From: Lachnospiraceae bacterium UBA7179
GTDB taxonomy: Bacteria > Bacillota > Clostridia > Lachnospirales > Lachnospiraceae
Assembly: GCA_002491195.1 (NCBI GenBank)
Contig: DKVL01000056.1
Location: 1-64,000, forward strand
Reading direction: 5' to 3'
DNA: 64,000 nucleotides
Shown here: piece after piece, positions 52,224-61,661 of the stretch
Numbering within the stretch: the first letter of the stretch is position 1
Layout of the letters: each line of letters opens with the position of its first letter
Position numbers and translations under genes: made by a program
The notes under the pieces: model-generated
Told to the model about the DNA's origin: nothing
Seen by the model: only the letters and a program-made list of their open reading frames with translations
The model's database searches: none

Positions 52224-53179
52224 CAAACCTTTTGGTCTTTAGGGAACAGTTAAAAAAATTTTACAGCAAATATGAGATATACCTCACACCGGTTTTTAAG
52301 TTTTTGCTGGCATTAGTGACGTTAGTTATGATCAACAGCAGTATTGGCTACATGAGCGAACTGAAAAAATTCACAGTAGTGTTTGTACTTTCACTGATGT
52401 GTTCATTTTTGCCGATGAATTTTATTGTGTTGGTGGCGGCGGCAGTAACACTTGGCCATCTGTACAAATTTTCAATGGAATGCGCACTTGTAGCCCTGGT
52501 TGTATTTTTGCTCTTGTTTATCCTTTATTTTCGATTTGCATCAAAGGATACGGTCGCTGTATTGCTTACACCGCTTTGCTTTATCTTAAAGATACCTTAT
52601 GTGATGCCGCTTACAATGGGGCTGGTGGGAACGCCGGCGTCGGCGGTATCCGTGGCAGGCGGTGCAGTGATTTATTACTCAGTAAGTTATATGACAGGCA
52701 GCGCGTCGATGCTCAATACGTTTGAAGACGACGGCGCTTTGGAAAAATTTCGGTATGTCATTGATGGAATCCTGGGAAATAAAGCAATGTATGTGACGCT
52801 TGTAGCTTTTGTGGCGACAGTGGTCGTGGTGTACTTTGTCAGAAGACTCAGCGTCGATTATGCATGGACAATTGCCATGGTGACAGGGGCGCTTCTGGAT
52901 GTGCTGATCATGTTATTTGGAGATTTAATATACAATACCAATCTCTCGATTATCGGTCTGATCGTCGGGAGCGTGGTATCTGTGGCGCTGGCAAAGGTAC
53001 TGGAATTTTTTGTATTCAATGTGGATTATTCGCGCACAGAGTATGTGCAGTTTGAGGACGATGAATATTATTATTATGTGAAAGCTGTTCCAAAGAATAC
53101 AGTGGCAGCGCCACAAAAACGGGTAAAGACAATCCGGGTACCAGAAAAAGCAGTCAGGGAGCAGAAGAGGGATAGATAA
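52220..53179 (+). CDS. Multi-span membrane protein upstream of cdaA, family unknown
   Basis: A 319-residue protein with about eight hydrophobic spans (residues 25-270) and a basic cytoplasmic tail. No transporter motif stands out; a Gly/Ala-rich stretch GLVGTPASAVSVAGGAVIYYSV is notable. Not recognised. It is coupled to the preceding gene and ends 14 bases before the cdaA start, implying joint expression. A role in membrane or wall homeostasis linked to c-di-AMP is a guess from position. Confidence 0.78.
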   Translation: MTNLLVFREQLKKFYSKYEIYLTPVFKFLLALVTLVMINSSIGYMSELKKFTVVFVLSLMCSFLPMNFIVLVAAAVTLGHLYKFSMECALVALVVFLLLFILYFRFASKDTVAVLLTPLCFILKIPYVMPLTMGLVGTPASAVSVAGGAVIYYSVSYMTGSASMLNTFEDDGALEKFRYVIDGILGNKAMYVTLVAFVATVVVVYFVRRLSVDYAWTIAMVTGALLDVLIMLFGDLIYNTNLSIIGLIVGSVVSVALAKVLEFFVFNVDYSRTEYVQFEDDEYYYYVKAVPKNTVAAPQKRVKTIRVPEKAVREQKRDR

Positions 53180-53193
53180 GAAGGATGGATCAA

Positions 53194-54066
53194 ATGGATA
53201 TGATTCTTGAACGTCTTAGTTCATATTTAGAGATTATGTCATTTCGCAGTTTTAACATCAGATGGCAGGATATAGTGGAAGTTATCATTATATCCTTTTT
53301 ATTGTATCAAATTATGGCATGGATGAAACACACCAAAGTGTGGCTTCTGATGAAGGGAATCATCATAATCATAGCATTTATTCTACTGGCGCTGATCTTC
53401 AAGATGCACACGATCATATGGATTGTGGAGCATGTGCTAAGTATAGCAGTTACGGCAATCATTGTCATCCTCCAGCCGGAGCTCCGCCATGCACTGGAGG
53501 AGCTTGGGCGGAAAAGTTTTGTCACGAATCTGCTCACATTTGAAAGGCCGACAGATGAACGTTTTTCAGACAAGACGGTGAATGATCTGGTGAAGGCAAG
53601 TTTTGAGATGGGCAAAGTGAAGACGGGGGCACTCATGGTGATCGAGCAGAATGTACTGCTCACAGAATACGAGAGAACAGGTATTGAGGTGGATGGACTG
53701 ATTTCCAGCCAGCTGCTGATCAATATCTTTGAACATAATACGCCGCTTCATGACGGCGCTGTGATCATACGCGGAAACAGGGTAGTATCGGCGACCTGCT
53801 ATCTGCCGTTATCTGACAATATGGGAATCAGCAAAGAGTTGGGAACGCGGCATCGTGCTGGTGTGGGGATATCAGAAGTGACAGATGCCCTCACGATTAT
53901 TGTGTCTGAGGAGACGGGACATGTCAGTGTTACGTATGAGGGACAGCTGTACCGTAACCTTGACGCAAACGAATTGAGGGAAAAGATCAGTATGATTCAA
54001 AATAAGGAAACGGAGGATACGAAGAAGCGCAGGCTCTGGAAAGGTAGGGCTAAGGATGAAAGATAG
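53194..54066 (+). CDS. cdaA: Diadenylate cyclase CdaA
   Basis: A 290-residue enzyme. Three N-terminal membrane spans (about 30-90) precede the DisA_N catalytic domain with DGAVII and the ATP-binding GTRHRAGVGISE. It makes the essential second messenger cyclic di-AMP, which controls potassium and osmolyte uptake and wall strength. The ATG at 53194 has AAGAAGG at proper spacing; an ATG at 53185 abuts that site. Overlaps the cdaR gene by 11 bases; cdaA-cdaR-glmM is the standard Firmicutes operon. Confidence 0.95.
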   Translation: MDMILERLSSYLEIMSFRSFNIRWQDIVEVIIISFLLYQIMAWMKHTKVWLLMKGIIIIIAFILLALIFKMHTIIWIVEHVLSIAVTAIIVILQPELRHALEELGRKSFVTNLLTFERPTDERFSDKTVNDLVKASFEMGKVKTGALMVIEQNVLLTEYERTGIEVDGLISSQLLINIFEHNTPLHDGAVIIRGNRVVSATCYLPLSDNMGISKELGTRHRAGVGISEVTDALTIIVSEETGHVSVTYEGQLYRNLDANELREKISMIQNKETEDTKKRRLWKGRAKDER

Positions 54067-55387
54067 TATATTGAAGAAAGCAGTAAGAATGGTCACAAAC
54101 AATTTCGGACTGAAGATTCTGGCAGTGATTGTTTCCTGCGGTCTGTGGGTCGTTGTAGATAACATCAATGATCCGGTAGAGGAGCAGCGTTTCTATAATG
54201 TCCCGGTGGATATCATCAACGCGGATCTGGTGACGAATGAGGGAAAGGTCTATGATGTGCTGGATGGGACGGATATGGTCAATGTCACTGTGAAAGGGAA
54301 AAGATCAGTGCTTTCCTATATTTCAAAGGAGGACATCAGAGCGATTGCAGACATGGCAGAGCTTACCTTTATGAACACTGTGGGAATCAGGGTGTCAAGC
54401 ACGCGCAGTAATTCAGAACTCGATTTCAGGACAAATATTGACAGCGTGAAATTGTCAATTGAGAATATTGCACAAAAGCAAATACCGATCAATGTGTCTA
54501 CGTCCGGTGAGCCAGCGGCTGGCTATGTGGTTGGAGGTGTAAAACCAAGCCAGAATGTTGTCAGGGTTTCGGGACCAGAGTCACTGATTGACCAGATTGA
54601 TCATATTGATGCGGTGGCAAATATTGATGGGTATTCTTCTGATATTGACACGAGTGTTGAATTGAAACTCTATGATGCGGCGAATAATGAGATCAAGAAC
54701 AGTTCTATCAAGAAGAATATATCAACAGTCAATGTAACGGTGACAATTCTGGCGACAAAGATCGTTCCATTGAGTTTTGTTGTTCCGGATGAGCCGGCGA
54801 CTGGCTATGTGGTGAACGGCGAGCCGGTGAGTATGCCTGAGACAGTGACGATCGCAGGCAGGAGCAGCATTCTGGACGGCGTGTCCAGGATCACCATATC
54901 TGATCCGGCACTCAGTGTAGAAGGCAGAACGGAGAATATGACCACGATCATCAATGTCAAGAAGTATCTTCCGTCAGGAGTACAGTTTGCGGACAGTAGT
55001 TTTGGCGGGAATGTGAATGTTACGGTCGGAATCGAACAGCTTGTGACAAAAGATCTTGAGATACCGGCAAGAAACTTTGCAGCATCAAATAAACCGGAGA
55101 ACCTGAAACTGACATTGCATGAAGTGGATGGGCAGAATTATTATACGATTCGTATCTCAGGAATTAAGTCAGCGGTGGAAAGTGTGAACGCCGTGAATGT
55201 GGTTGGTGTGGTCGATATGGATGCGCTTCTCGAGAAAACCGGGCTTACGGAATGGGTCGCGGGAGTCTATCAGGGTGAGATCATCTTCAATCTGCCAGAC
55301 AACGTGAGGTTAGCGCAGCCATATCTGATGACAGTGGTGCTGGAAGCGGTGGAGGCTGATGATAACACTGACAATGATAATCAATAA
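54056..55387 (+). CDS. cdaR: CdaR, YbbR-domain regulator of CdaA
   Basis: A 443-residue protein. One N-terminal membrane span (about 16-33) is followed by four YbbR repeats outside the membrane. Two repeat starts are visible as VSTSGEPAAGYVVGGVKPS and FVVPDEPATGYVVNGEPVS. It binds CdaA and adjusts its activity. It ends 23 bases before glmM. Confidence 0.93.
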   Translation: MKDSILKKAVRMVTNNFGLKILAVIVSCGLWVVVDNINDPVEEQRFYNVPVDIINADLVTNEGKVYDVLDGTDMVNVTVKGKRSVLSYISKEDIRAIADMAELTFMNTVGIRVSSTRSNSELDFRTNIDSVKLSIENIAQKQIPINVSTSGEPAAGYVVGGVKPSQNVVRVSGPESLIDQIDHIDAVANIDGYSSDIDTSVELKLYDAANNEIKNSSIKKNISTVNVTVTILATKIVPLSFVVPDEPATGYVVNGEPVSMPETVTIAGRSSILDGVSRITISDPALSVEGRTENMTTIINVKKYLPSGVQFADSSFGGNVNVTVGIEQLVTKDLEIPARNFAASNKPENLKLTLHEVDGQNYYTIRISGIKSAVESVNAVNVVGVVDMDALLEKTGLTEWVAGVYQGEIIFNLPDNVRLAQPYLMTVVLEAVEADDNTDNDNQ

Positions 55388-55410
55388 ATATGTTTTGGAG
55401 GATTGGGAAA

Positions 55411-56760
55411 ATGGCTAGATTATTTGGAACAGATGGAGTTCGTGGCGTGGCAAATGACGAGTTGACGCCGCTTCTTGCAATGCAGTTAGGGCAGGCAGGT
55501 GCATATGTGTTATCCAAGGAGAACGCGCATAAGCCGACGATCATGGTGGGGTGTGACACACGTATTTCGGGTGATATGCTGGCAAATGCGCTGATGGCAG
55601 GGGCCTGCTCTGTCGGGGCAAATGTAGTGTATGTAGGGGTGATCCCCACACCGGCGATTGCCTATCTGACCAAAAAGTATAGAGTCGATGCCGGCGTTGT
55701 GATCTCAGCTTCACACAATCCGGTAGAGTTTAATGGGATTAAGTTCTTTGACGGAAATGGGTTTAAACTGCCGGATTCACTGGAAGATGAGATTGAGGAG
55801 CTGATCAACAGCGGCATGAAGGATGTTCAGTTTCCGACAGGACCGAGTGTGGGGAAGATCAAGTATCGTACGGATGCGCGTGAGGAGTATATCAATCATT
55901 CCGTGCAGGCAGTTCCTGTTGATCTGAGCGGTATGAAGATTGTGGTGGATTGTGCAGAGGGAGCGTCTTTTTATACATCTGTGGAAACACTCAAGGAGCT
56001 TGGTGCGAATATCGTGGCAATACACAATAATCCGGATGGAACGAATATCAATGCAAACTGTGGATCTACCCATATGGGCGAACTGCAGGCGCGGGTTGTA
56101 TATGAGAAGGCGGATGTAGGGCTTGCGTTTGACGGTGATGCCGACCGGCTTCTTGCTGTTGATGAAAACGGAAAACAGGTTGACGGGGATGTGATTATGG
56201 CGATCATCGGCAATCACATGAAGACAAAAGGAACATTGAAGGATAATACAATTGTCGCTACAGTGATGAGCAACCTTGGTTTTTTCCTGATGGGGAAGGA
56301 AAATGGTATTCATATCGAGCAGACAAAGGTAGGAGACCGGTATGTGCTCGAGCGGATGCTTGAGATTGGAGCAAATCTTGGCGGGGAGCAGTCAGGACAT
56401 ATTATCTTCCTTGATGAAAATACGACAGGTGACGGTCTGCTCAGCGCATTGCATCTGCTGCAGGTGATGGTTGAGACAAAGAAAACGCTCTCGGAACTTG
56501 CCACGATCATGACAGTGCTTCCACAGGCGCTTGTTGGGGCAAAGGTTCCCAATCACAAGAAAAACAGTTATATGGAGTATGCAGAGATCGCGTCTGCAAT
56601 TGAACGTGTGAGTGCGAAATTTGCAGATGATGGCAGGGTATTGATCAGACCTTCAGGAACGGAGCCTTTGGTGCGCGTGATGATCGAGGGCAAGGACCAG
56701 CAGTTAATCGAGAAAGAGGCGAGGGAACTTGCGGAATTGATACAAAATGTAATGCTGTGA
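55411..56760 (+). CDS. glmM: Phosphoglucosamine mutase
   Basis: A 449-residue enzyme. MARLFGTDGVRGVAN opens it, VVISASHNPVEFNG holds the phosphorylated Ser, AFDGDADRLLAVD the metal loop, and RPSGTEPLVRVMIEG the phosphate-binding end. It converts glucosamine-6-phosphate to glucosamine-1-phosphate for UDP-GlcNAc and thus for wall and polysaccharide synthesis. GlmM is known to bind and inhibit CdaA in other Firmicutes, which fits the operon. Start 55411 follows GGAGG. Confidence 0.96.
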   Translation: MARLFGTDGVRGVANDELTPLLAMQLGQAGAYVLSKENAHKPTIMVGCDTRISGDMLANALMAGACSVGANVVYVGVIPTPAIAYLTKKYRVDAGVVISASHNPVEFNGIKFFDGNGFKLPDSLEDEIEELINSGMKDVQFPTGPSVGKIKYRTDAREEYINHSVQAVPVDLSGMKIVVDCAEGASFYTSVETLKELGANIVAIHNNPDGTNINANCGSTHMGELQARVVYEKADVGLAFDGDADRLLAVDENGKQVDGDVIMAIIGNHMKTKGTLKDNTIVATVMSNLGFFLMGKENGIHIEQTKVGDRYVLERMLEIGANLGGEQSGHIIFLDENTTGDGLLSALHLLQVMVETKKTLSELATIMTVLPQALVGAKVPNHKKNSYMEYAEIASAIERVSAKFADDGRVLIRPSGTEPLVRVMIEGKDQQLIEKEARELAELIQNVML

Positions 56761-56807
56761 GACACATACTGTAAACGTCTAAAATTTACGATTCGGAGGT
56801 GTGAGGA

Positions 56808-57071
56808 ATGGTTAGTCAGAAAGCGGTTATCAAGAATCCGACAGGGCTGCATTTGCGTCCGGCAGGAATCTTGTGCAGGGAGGCGATGGTGTTTCATTCA
56901 CAGATAACCTTTACATTCCACGGAAATAAGTCAAATGCCAAGAGTGTGCTCAGTGTACTTGGCGCATGTATCAAATGCGGCGACGAGATTGAAATATTTT
57001 GCGAAGGACCAGATGAGAATGAGGCTTTGGCAACGATGATCAAAGTCATAGAGGACGGTTTAGGAGAGTAG
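56808..57071 (+). CDS. HPr-like phosphocarrier protein
   Basis: An 87-residue HPr fold. The active-site His lies in PTGLHLRPAGIL (His at about 16) and the regulatory Ser in NAKSVLSVLGACIKCGDEIEI. Compared with standard HPr (HARPA), the Ala after the His is Leu, and Gly replaces the following Thr/Ala. It could be the general PTS carrier, a Crh-like regulator or a variant. No PTS genes are nearby; it follows glmM by 48 bases with GGAGG and ends at a terminator. Confidence 0.85.
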   Translation: MVSQKAVIKNPTGLHLRPAGILCREAMVFHSQITFTFHGNKSNAKSVLSVLGACIKCGDEIEIFCEGPDENEALATMIKVIEDGLGE

Positions 57072-57086
57072 AGAGAGGGATTGATT

Positions 57087-57113
57087 ATTAGTCCGAAGCA
57101 GTTTCGGACTAAT
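57087..57113 (+). terminator. Terminator after the HPr-like gene
   Basis: ATTAGTCCGAA-gcagt-TTCGGACTAAT, a perfect 11-bp stem followed by TTCATG. It separates the cda/glmM operon from the polysaccharide cluster. Confidence 0.65.
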
Positions 57114-57244
57114 TTCATGTAGAGGAAGTCTTGTGCCAATGCCTGATGTCAGTGACTGGAATCAGAAGGCGGAACGGATACGAATAGAGTTTGGTATTAT
57201 GAGAAAAAATAACAATATCATAAAAAGGAACAGGTAAAAGAATC

Positions 57245-58111
57245 ATGGTAAAAAAAATAATTGTTACAGGCTGCAACGGACAGCTTGGACGTGCGATCAA
57301 TAAGCTATATCAGGATAGTACAGAGTATGAATGTGTGAATACGGATGTCGGGGAACTGGATATTACGAAAGTGGATGCAGTAGACCGGTTTGTGTCTGAA
57401 GTGAAGCCATATGCGATCATTAATTGTGCGGCGCATACCAATGTGAACGGATGTGAGACGGATGTGGATAATGCGTACAGGATCAATGCGATCGGACCGC
57501 GGAATCTCAGCATTGCGGCGTCAAGGTATCATGCAAAGCTGATGCATATTTCTACGGACTATGTGTTTGATGGACATGCCAGTACGCCGTATACGGAGTT
57601 TGATGCACCGGATCCAAAGGCTGTGTATGGAAAAACGAAACTTGCCGGGGAAAATTTCGTGAAGGAATTTGCAGAGGAATATTTTATTATCCGCACCGCG
57701 TGGCTGTATGGAGATGGCAAAAATTTTGTGAAAACGATGCTTGGATTGTCAGAGAGCCATGATCAAGTGACAGTGGTCGGAGATCAGTTCGGTTCGCCAA
57801 CCAGTGCCGATGAACTTGCAAAAGCGATTGCGTATCTGCTTCCGACAGATAATTTTGGTCTGTTTCATGGAACCTGTGAAGGGATCACGAACTGGGCAGA
57901 TTTTACAAGGGAGATCTACAGACTTGCCGGAAAGTCGACAGTGGTTGAGACTGTCACAACAGAGCAGTATGACAAAAATGTGACGGGAGTCGTTGCGCCC
58001 AGACCTGCATATTCTGTGTTGGAAAATTATATGTTAAAACTCACAACCAATTTTATGTTTGCGGACTGGGAAAAGGCGATTGCGGAATATATAAAGGACT
58101 TGTCTTTTTAA
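57245..58111 (+). CDS. rfbD: dTDP-4-dehydrorhamnose reductase
   Basis: A 288-residue short-chain dehydrogenase. The nucleotide site is VTGCNGQLGRAI, the catalytic Tyr/Lys pair is in VYGKTKLAGE, and HISTDYVFDG is the family's central strand. It makes dTDP-L-rhamnose, the last step of rhamnose donor synthesis. The other rml genes are not in this window. Confidence 0.92.
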   Translation: MVKKIIVTGCNGQLGRAINKLYQDSTEYECVNTDVGELDITKVDAVDRFVSEVKPYAIINCAAHTNVNGCETDVDNAYRINAIGPRNLSIAASRYHAKLMHISTDYVFDGHASTPYTEFDAPDPKAVYGKTKLAGENFVKEFAEEYFIIRTAWLYGDGKNFVKTMLGLSESHDQVTVVGDQFGSPTSADELAKAIAYLLPTDNFGLFHGTCEGITNWADFTREIYRLAGKSTVVETVTTEQYDKNVTGVVAPRPAYSVLENYMLKLTTNFMFADWEKAIAEYIKDLSF

Positions 58112-58210
58112 AAAACTGTATGTATACTAGAATAAAACTGGAAAATTGAGGTAATTGGATTTATTCGCTTTTTTAGAACATTTTAAGGTAAGAAAGGAAA
58201 CAGGCATAAA

Positions 58211-59293
58211 ATGAATAATATAGCATTGATCACCGGAATTACCGGGCAGGACGGCTCTTATCTGGCAGAATTTCTACTTGCGAAAGGATATGAAGTGCAT
58301 GGCCTGATCAGGAGACACAGTATCTCAAACACGATGCGCATTGATCATCTGATTCAGTCTGAGTATTACAAAGTAAAGTTTTTCCTGCATTTTGCGGACA
58401 CGACAGACTCTTCCAATCTGATGCGTATCATCGGTGAGATCAGACCGACCGAGGTCTATAATCTTGCTGCGCAGTCCCATGTGGGTGTGTCGTTTGAGGT
58501 TCCAGAGTACACTGCGGATGCAACGGGAGTCAGCACGTTGAAGCTGTTAGAGGCAATCCGGGTGAATGGCGGAAACTGCAGATACTATCAGGCATCGACA
58601 TCGGAGCTTTTCGGAGGACTGCCTGAGACAGCGCCGCAGAGTGAGTCAACTCCGTTTTATCCCAAGAGTCCTTATGGTGTGGCAAAATTGTATTCATACT
58701 GGATTACAGTTAACTACAGAGAGTCTTATAATATGTTCACGTGTAATGGTATCCTGTTTAATCATGAATCGCCAAGGCGCGGGGAAAATTTTGTTACCAG
58801 AAAGATTACACTTGCTATTGCAAATATCATTGCCGGGAAACAGGATAAACTTTCCCTGGGCAACATGAACGCCAAGAGAGACTGGGGGTTTGCAGGCGAC
58901 TATGTGGAAGGAATGTGGCTGATGCTTCAGCAGAATGCGCCAGGTGATTATGTGCTTGCTACCAATGAGACGCATACGGTGCGGCAGTTTGTCGAGGCAG
59001 CGTTTGCAGAACTTGGCATTGCCATCCGATGGGAAGGCGAGGGTGTCAGGGAGAAAGGATACGATGCTGCGAGCGGGAGACTGCTTGTCGATGTGAATCC
59101 TGAGTTCTACCGCCCGGCGGAAGTGGAGTTCCTCTGGGGAAATCCGGCTAAGGCAGAGAAAGAACTTGGATGGAAGAGAAAGGTGGATTTTAGAAGCCTT
59201 GTGGCTATGATGATGGATGCAGATATGCAGGCAGTCATAGGAATGACTTGCGCACAATATAAAAACAGCAAGGATGGGGAATGCAATGAATAA
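58211..59293 (+). CDS. gmd: GDP-mannose 4,6-dehydratase
   Basis: A 360-residue SDR enzyme. ALITGITGQDGSYLAEFLL binds NADP, and the active site follows YQASTSELFG and SPYGVAKLYSYW (Tyr/Lys). The NHESPRRGENFVTRKIT block is diagnostic for Gmd. It turns GDP-mannose into the 4-keto-6-deoxy intermediate for GDP-fucose. The next gene overlaps its end and provides the following step. Confidence 0.96.
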   Translation: MNNIALITGITGQDGSYLAEFLLAKGYEVHGLIRRHSISNTMRIDHLIQSEYYKVKFFLHFADTTDSSNLMRIIGEIRPTEVYNLAAQSHVGVSFEVPEYTADATGVSTLKLLEAIRVNGGNCRYYQASTSELFGGLPETAPQSESTPFYPKSPYGVAKLYSYWITVNYRESYNMFTCNGILFNHESPRRGENFVTRKITLAIANIIAGKQDKLSLGNMNAKRDWGFAGDYVEGMWLMLQQNAPGDYVLATNETHTVRQFVEAAFAELGIAIRWEGEGVREKGYDAASGRLLVDVNPEFYRPAEVEFLWGNPAKAEKELGWKRKVDFRSLVAMMMDADMQAVIGMTCAQYKNSKDGECNE

Positions 59294-60227
59294 GTCAGAT
59301 AAGATATACGTAGCAGGGCACAGAGGCCTTGTGGGATCTGCGATTGTGAGAAACCTTGAGGCAAAGGGATATACCAATGTGATCGGCAGGACGCACAGGG
59401 AACTTGATCTTACAAGCCAGCAGGCAGTAAGGGATTTTTTTGAGGCGGAGCGGCCGGACGTTGTCGTGCTTGCAGCCGCGAAGGTTGGCGGGATCAACGC
59501 CAACAACACGACGCCGGCGGAGTTTGCTTATGAGAATATGCAGATTCAGTGTAATGTGATCAAGTGTAGTCATGATTATCAGGTTCAGAAGCTTTTATTT
59601 CTCGGGAGTACCTGCATCTATCCGAGAATGGCACCGCAGCCCATCCCAGAGGATGCGCTGCTCACCGGGCCTTTGGAGGAGACGAACGAGGCATATGCGA
59701 TCGCGAAGATTTCCGGTCTGGAGATGTGCAAATTTTTTAAGAGGCAGTATGGGGATGATTTCATCAGCTGTATGCCAACGAATCTCTATGGACCGTATGA
59801 CAACTATGATCTGTCCGGTTCTCACGTCATGCCGGCAATGATCCGCAAGTTTCATGATGCGAAGATCAACAATGCGCCGACTGTGGAGTTATGGGGAACG
59901 GGAACGCCGCTTCGCGAATTTCTGTATGTGGACGATATGGCGGATGCCTGCGTCTTTCTGTTGGAACATTATGACGGAGAGCAGCATGTGAATATCGGCA
60001 CGGGCAAGGAAGTGACGATCAGGGAACTTGCAGAGACGGTTCAGCGTGTGGTTGGATATCAGGGTGAGATTGTGTGGAATCGGGATATGCCCGACGGTAC
60101 GCCGCGAAAGCTGACAGATGTGACCAAACTTCACAGTCTTGGGTGGACCCATAAGGTAGAGCTCGAGGAAGGCGTGCAGCTTGCCTATGATTGGTTTAAG
60201 GAGAACGTGAACGATGCCAGACTATAA
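59286..60227 (+). CDS. fcl: GDP-L-fucose synthase
   Basis: A 313-residue epimerase/reductase with VAGHRGLVGSAIVRNLE at the N-terminus, SSTCIYP-type strand LGSTCIYPRMAPQPI, and YAIAKISGLEMC carrying the Tyr/Lys pair. It completes GDP-L-fucose from the Gmd product. The ATG at 59286, overlapping the gmd stop, follows AAGGATGGGGA; an ATG at 59274 is less well placed. The cell surface polysaccharide therefore probably contains fucose. Confidence 0.95.
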   Translation: MNKSDKIYVAGHRGLVGSAIVRNLEAKGYTNVIGRTHRELDLTSQQAVRDFFEAERPDVVVLAAAKVGGINANNTTPAEFAYENMQIQCNVIKCSHDYQVQKLLFLGSTCIYPRMAPQPIPEDALLTGPLEETNEAYAIAKISGLEMCKFFKRQYGDDFISCMPTNLYGPYDNYDLSGSHVMPAMIRKFHDAKINNAPTVELWGTGTPLREFLYVDDMADACVFLLEHYDGEQHVNIGTGKEVTIRELAETVQRVVGYQGEIVWNRDMPDGTPRKLTDVTKLHSLGWTHKVELEEGVQLAYDWFKENVNDARL

Positions 60228-60270
60228 GGGAATGACTGAGTAGTGTTGCGGCAGATTGAATTAGGGTGTG

Positions 60271-60648
60271 ATGAATGTAAATATGGATGAGGAACATTCG
60301 AGAATCAATATCTACAGACGAACTACATACCATATGGTAAAGTGTGGATTTCAGGCAAGGCAGAAGGGCTATCGCTATCTGCGGGAAGCGATTTGGATCG
60401 CCTGTCAGGAGCCGGAAGTCCTGACTTCAGTTACAAAACGTCTGTATCCGGAAGTGGCAAAACGTTTTGATACGACAGATAAACAGGTGGAGAGAGCGAT
60501 ACGAAACACGATCGAGACTGTGTGGACCAATGGCAATCCGGAGATATTGAAAACGATTTTTAAAGATATTTATAGTGATGGAACAATCCGGCCTACCAAC
60601 ACGAAGGTTATCGAAATGTTTGTTGAATTTATCAGGAGCGCACCTTAG
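60271..60648 (+). CDS. Stand-alone Spo0A C-terminal DNA-binding domain
   Basis: About 125 residues aligning with the effector domain of Spo0A: GYRYLREAIWIACQEPEVL, SVTKRLYPEVAKRFDTTDKQVERAIRNTIE with the recognition helix, and GTIRPTNTKVIEMFVEFI. The phosphorylated receiver domain is absent. It would bind 0A-box-like DNA without phosphorylation control. Location in a polysaccharide cluster suggests it regulates surface or biofilm genes rather than sporulation, but this is inference. Start codon choice is uncertain (GTG 60268, ATG 60271 or ATG 60283). Confidence 0.85.
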   Translation: MNVNMDEEHSRINIYRRTTYHMVKCGFQARQKGYRYLREAIWIACQEPEVLTSVTKRLYPEVAKRFDTTDKQVERAIRNTIETVWTNGNPEILKTIFKDIYSDGTIRPTNTKVIEMFVEFIRSAP

Positions 60649-60687
60649 GAGCTGCCATGAAATAACTTTTCATTCATGACAGATCCT
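60647..60687 (+). repeat. Short hairpin repeat, copy 2
   Basis: AGGAGCTGCCATGAA pairs with TTCATGACAGATCCT (13 of 15). It shares the outer arms and ACAGATCCTTAGAA with the hairpin after ftsX at 17762-17786. Confidence 0.4.
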
Positions 60688-60712
60688 TAGAATGTTATGG
60701 AGGATAATGTAG

Positions 60713-61654
60713 TTGAAGGCAGATACAAAGACGTTGAGTATCATTGTGCCCTGCTATAATGAGGAGGAAAGTATTCCGCATTTCTATGCAGAGGCAGTGA
60801 AACAGGAAACATTCTTTCGGGAGAAGAATGTGGAGTTAGAGTTCATATTTGTGGATGATGGTTCCAAGGATGGCACAGTAGCAGCTGTCAAGACGCTTCG
60901 CGAGAAGGACGAGCGTGTACATTTGGTATCGTTTTCCCGCAATTTTGGAAAGGAAGCTGCCATTATTGCAGGGCTTGAGAAAGCAGTCGGGGATTTCACG
61001 GTGCTGATGGATGCAGACCTGCAGGATCCACCGGCAATCTTACCAGAGATGTATGGTTATATTGAAGAAGGGTATGATTCGGTAGCGACAAGGCGTGTGG
61101 ACCGAAAAGGCGAGCCGCCGATCCGCTCTTTTTTTGCCAGACGCTTTTATGGCTTGATGCGTAAGATCTCAAAGACAGAGATTGTGGACGGCGCAAGGGA
61201 TTACAGGCTTATGACAAGACAGGTGACAGATGCGATTTTGGCAATGAAGGAGTATAACCGTTTTTCCAAGGGAATTTTCGGGTGGGTTGGATACAAGACC
61301 AAATGGATTGAATATGAAAATGTACAAAGGGTAGCGGGCGAGACAAAATGGTCCTTTTGGAAACTGTTTCTGTATTCTCTGGATGGAATTATGGCATTCT
61401 CGACGGCTCCGCTGTCAATTGCATCGGTGTTTGGTATTCTGTTCTGCGTGATTGCTTTTGTGTTTATGATTTTTATCTTTGTCAGGGCTTTGATCTATGG
61501 GGATCCGGTGGCAGGATGGCCATCTATGATGTGCATTATTTCCCTGATCGGCGGCGTGCAGCTGCTCTGTATTGGAATTATGGGACAATATATGAGCAAG
61601 ATGTATATGGAAGTAAAGGACAGGCCGAAATACCTTGTGAAAGAGGAGTTTTAA
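60713..61654 (+). CDS. Family 2 glycosyltransferase with membrane anchor (GtrB/DPM1-like)
   Basis: A 313-residue enzyme. The GT2 fold has SIIVPCYNEEESI, FVDDGSKDGT and VLMDADLQDPPAIL (metal-binding DxD). Two membrane spans (about 232-255 and 266-290) lie near the C-terminus. Relatives transfer glucose or mannose to polyprenyl phosphate at the inner membrane face. Start is TTG after GGAGG. It may supply a lipid-linked sugar for the polysaccharide. Confidence 0.92.
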   Translation: MKADTKTLSIIVPCYNEEESIPHFYAEAVKQETFFREKNVELEFIFVDDGSKDGTVAAVKTLREKDERVHLVSFSRNFGKEAAIIAGLEKAVGDFTVLMDADLQDPPAILPEMYGYIEEGYDSVATRRVDRKGEPPIRSFFARRFYGLMRKISKTEIVDGARDYRLMTRQVTDAILAMKEYNRFSKGIFGWVGYKTKWIEYENVQRVAGETKWSFWKLFLYSLDGIMAFSTAPLSIASVFGILFCVIAFVFMIFIFVRALIYGDPVAGWPSMMCIISLIGGVQLLCIGIMGQYMSKMYMEVKDRPKYLVKEEF

Positions 61655-61661
61655 CTGTGGT

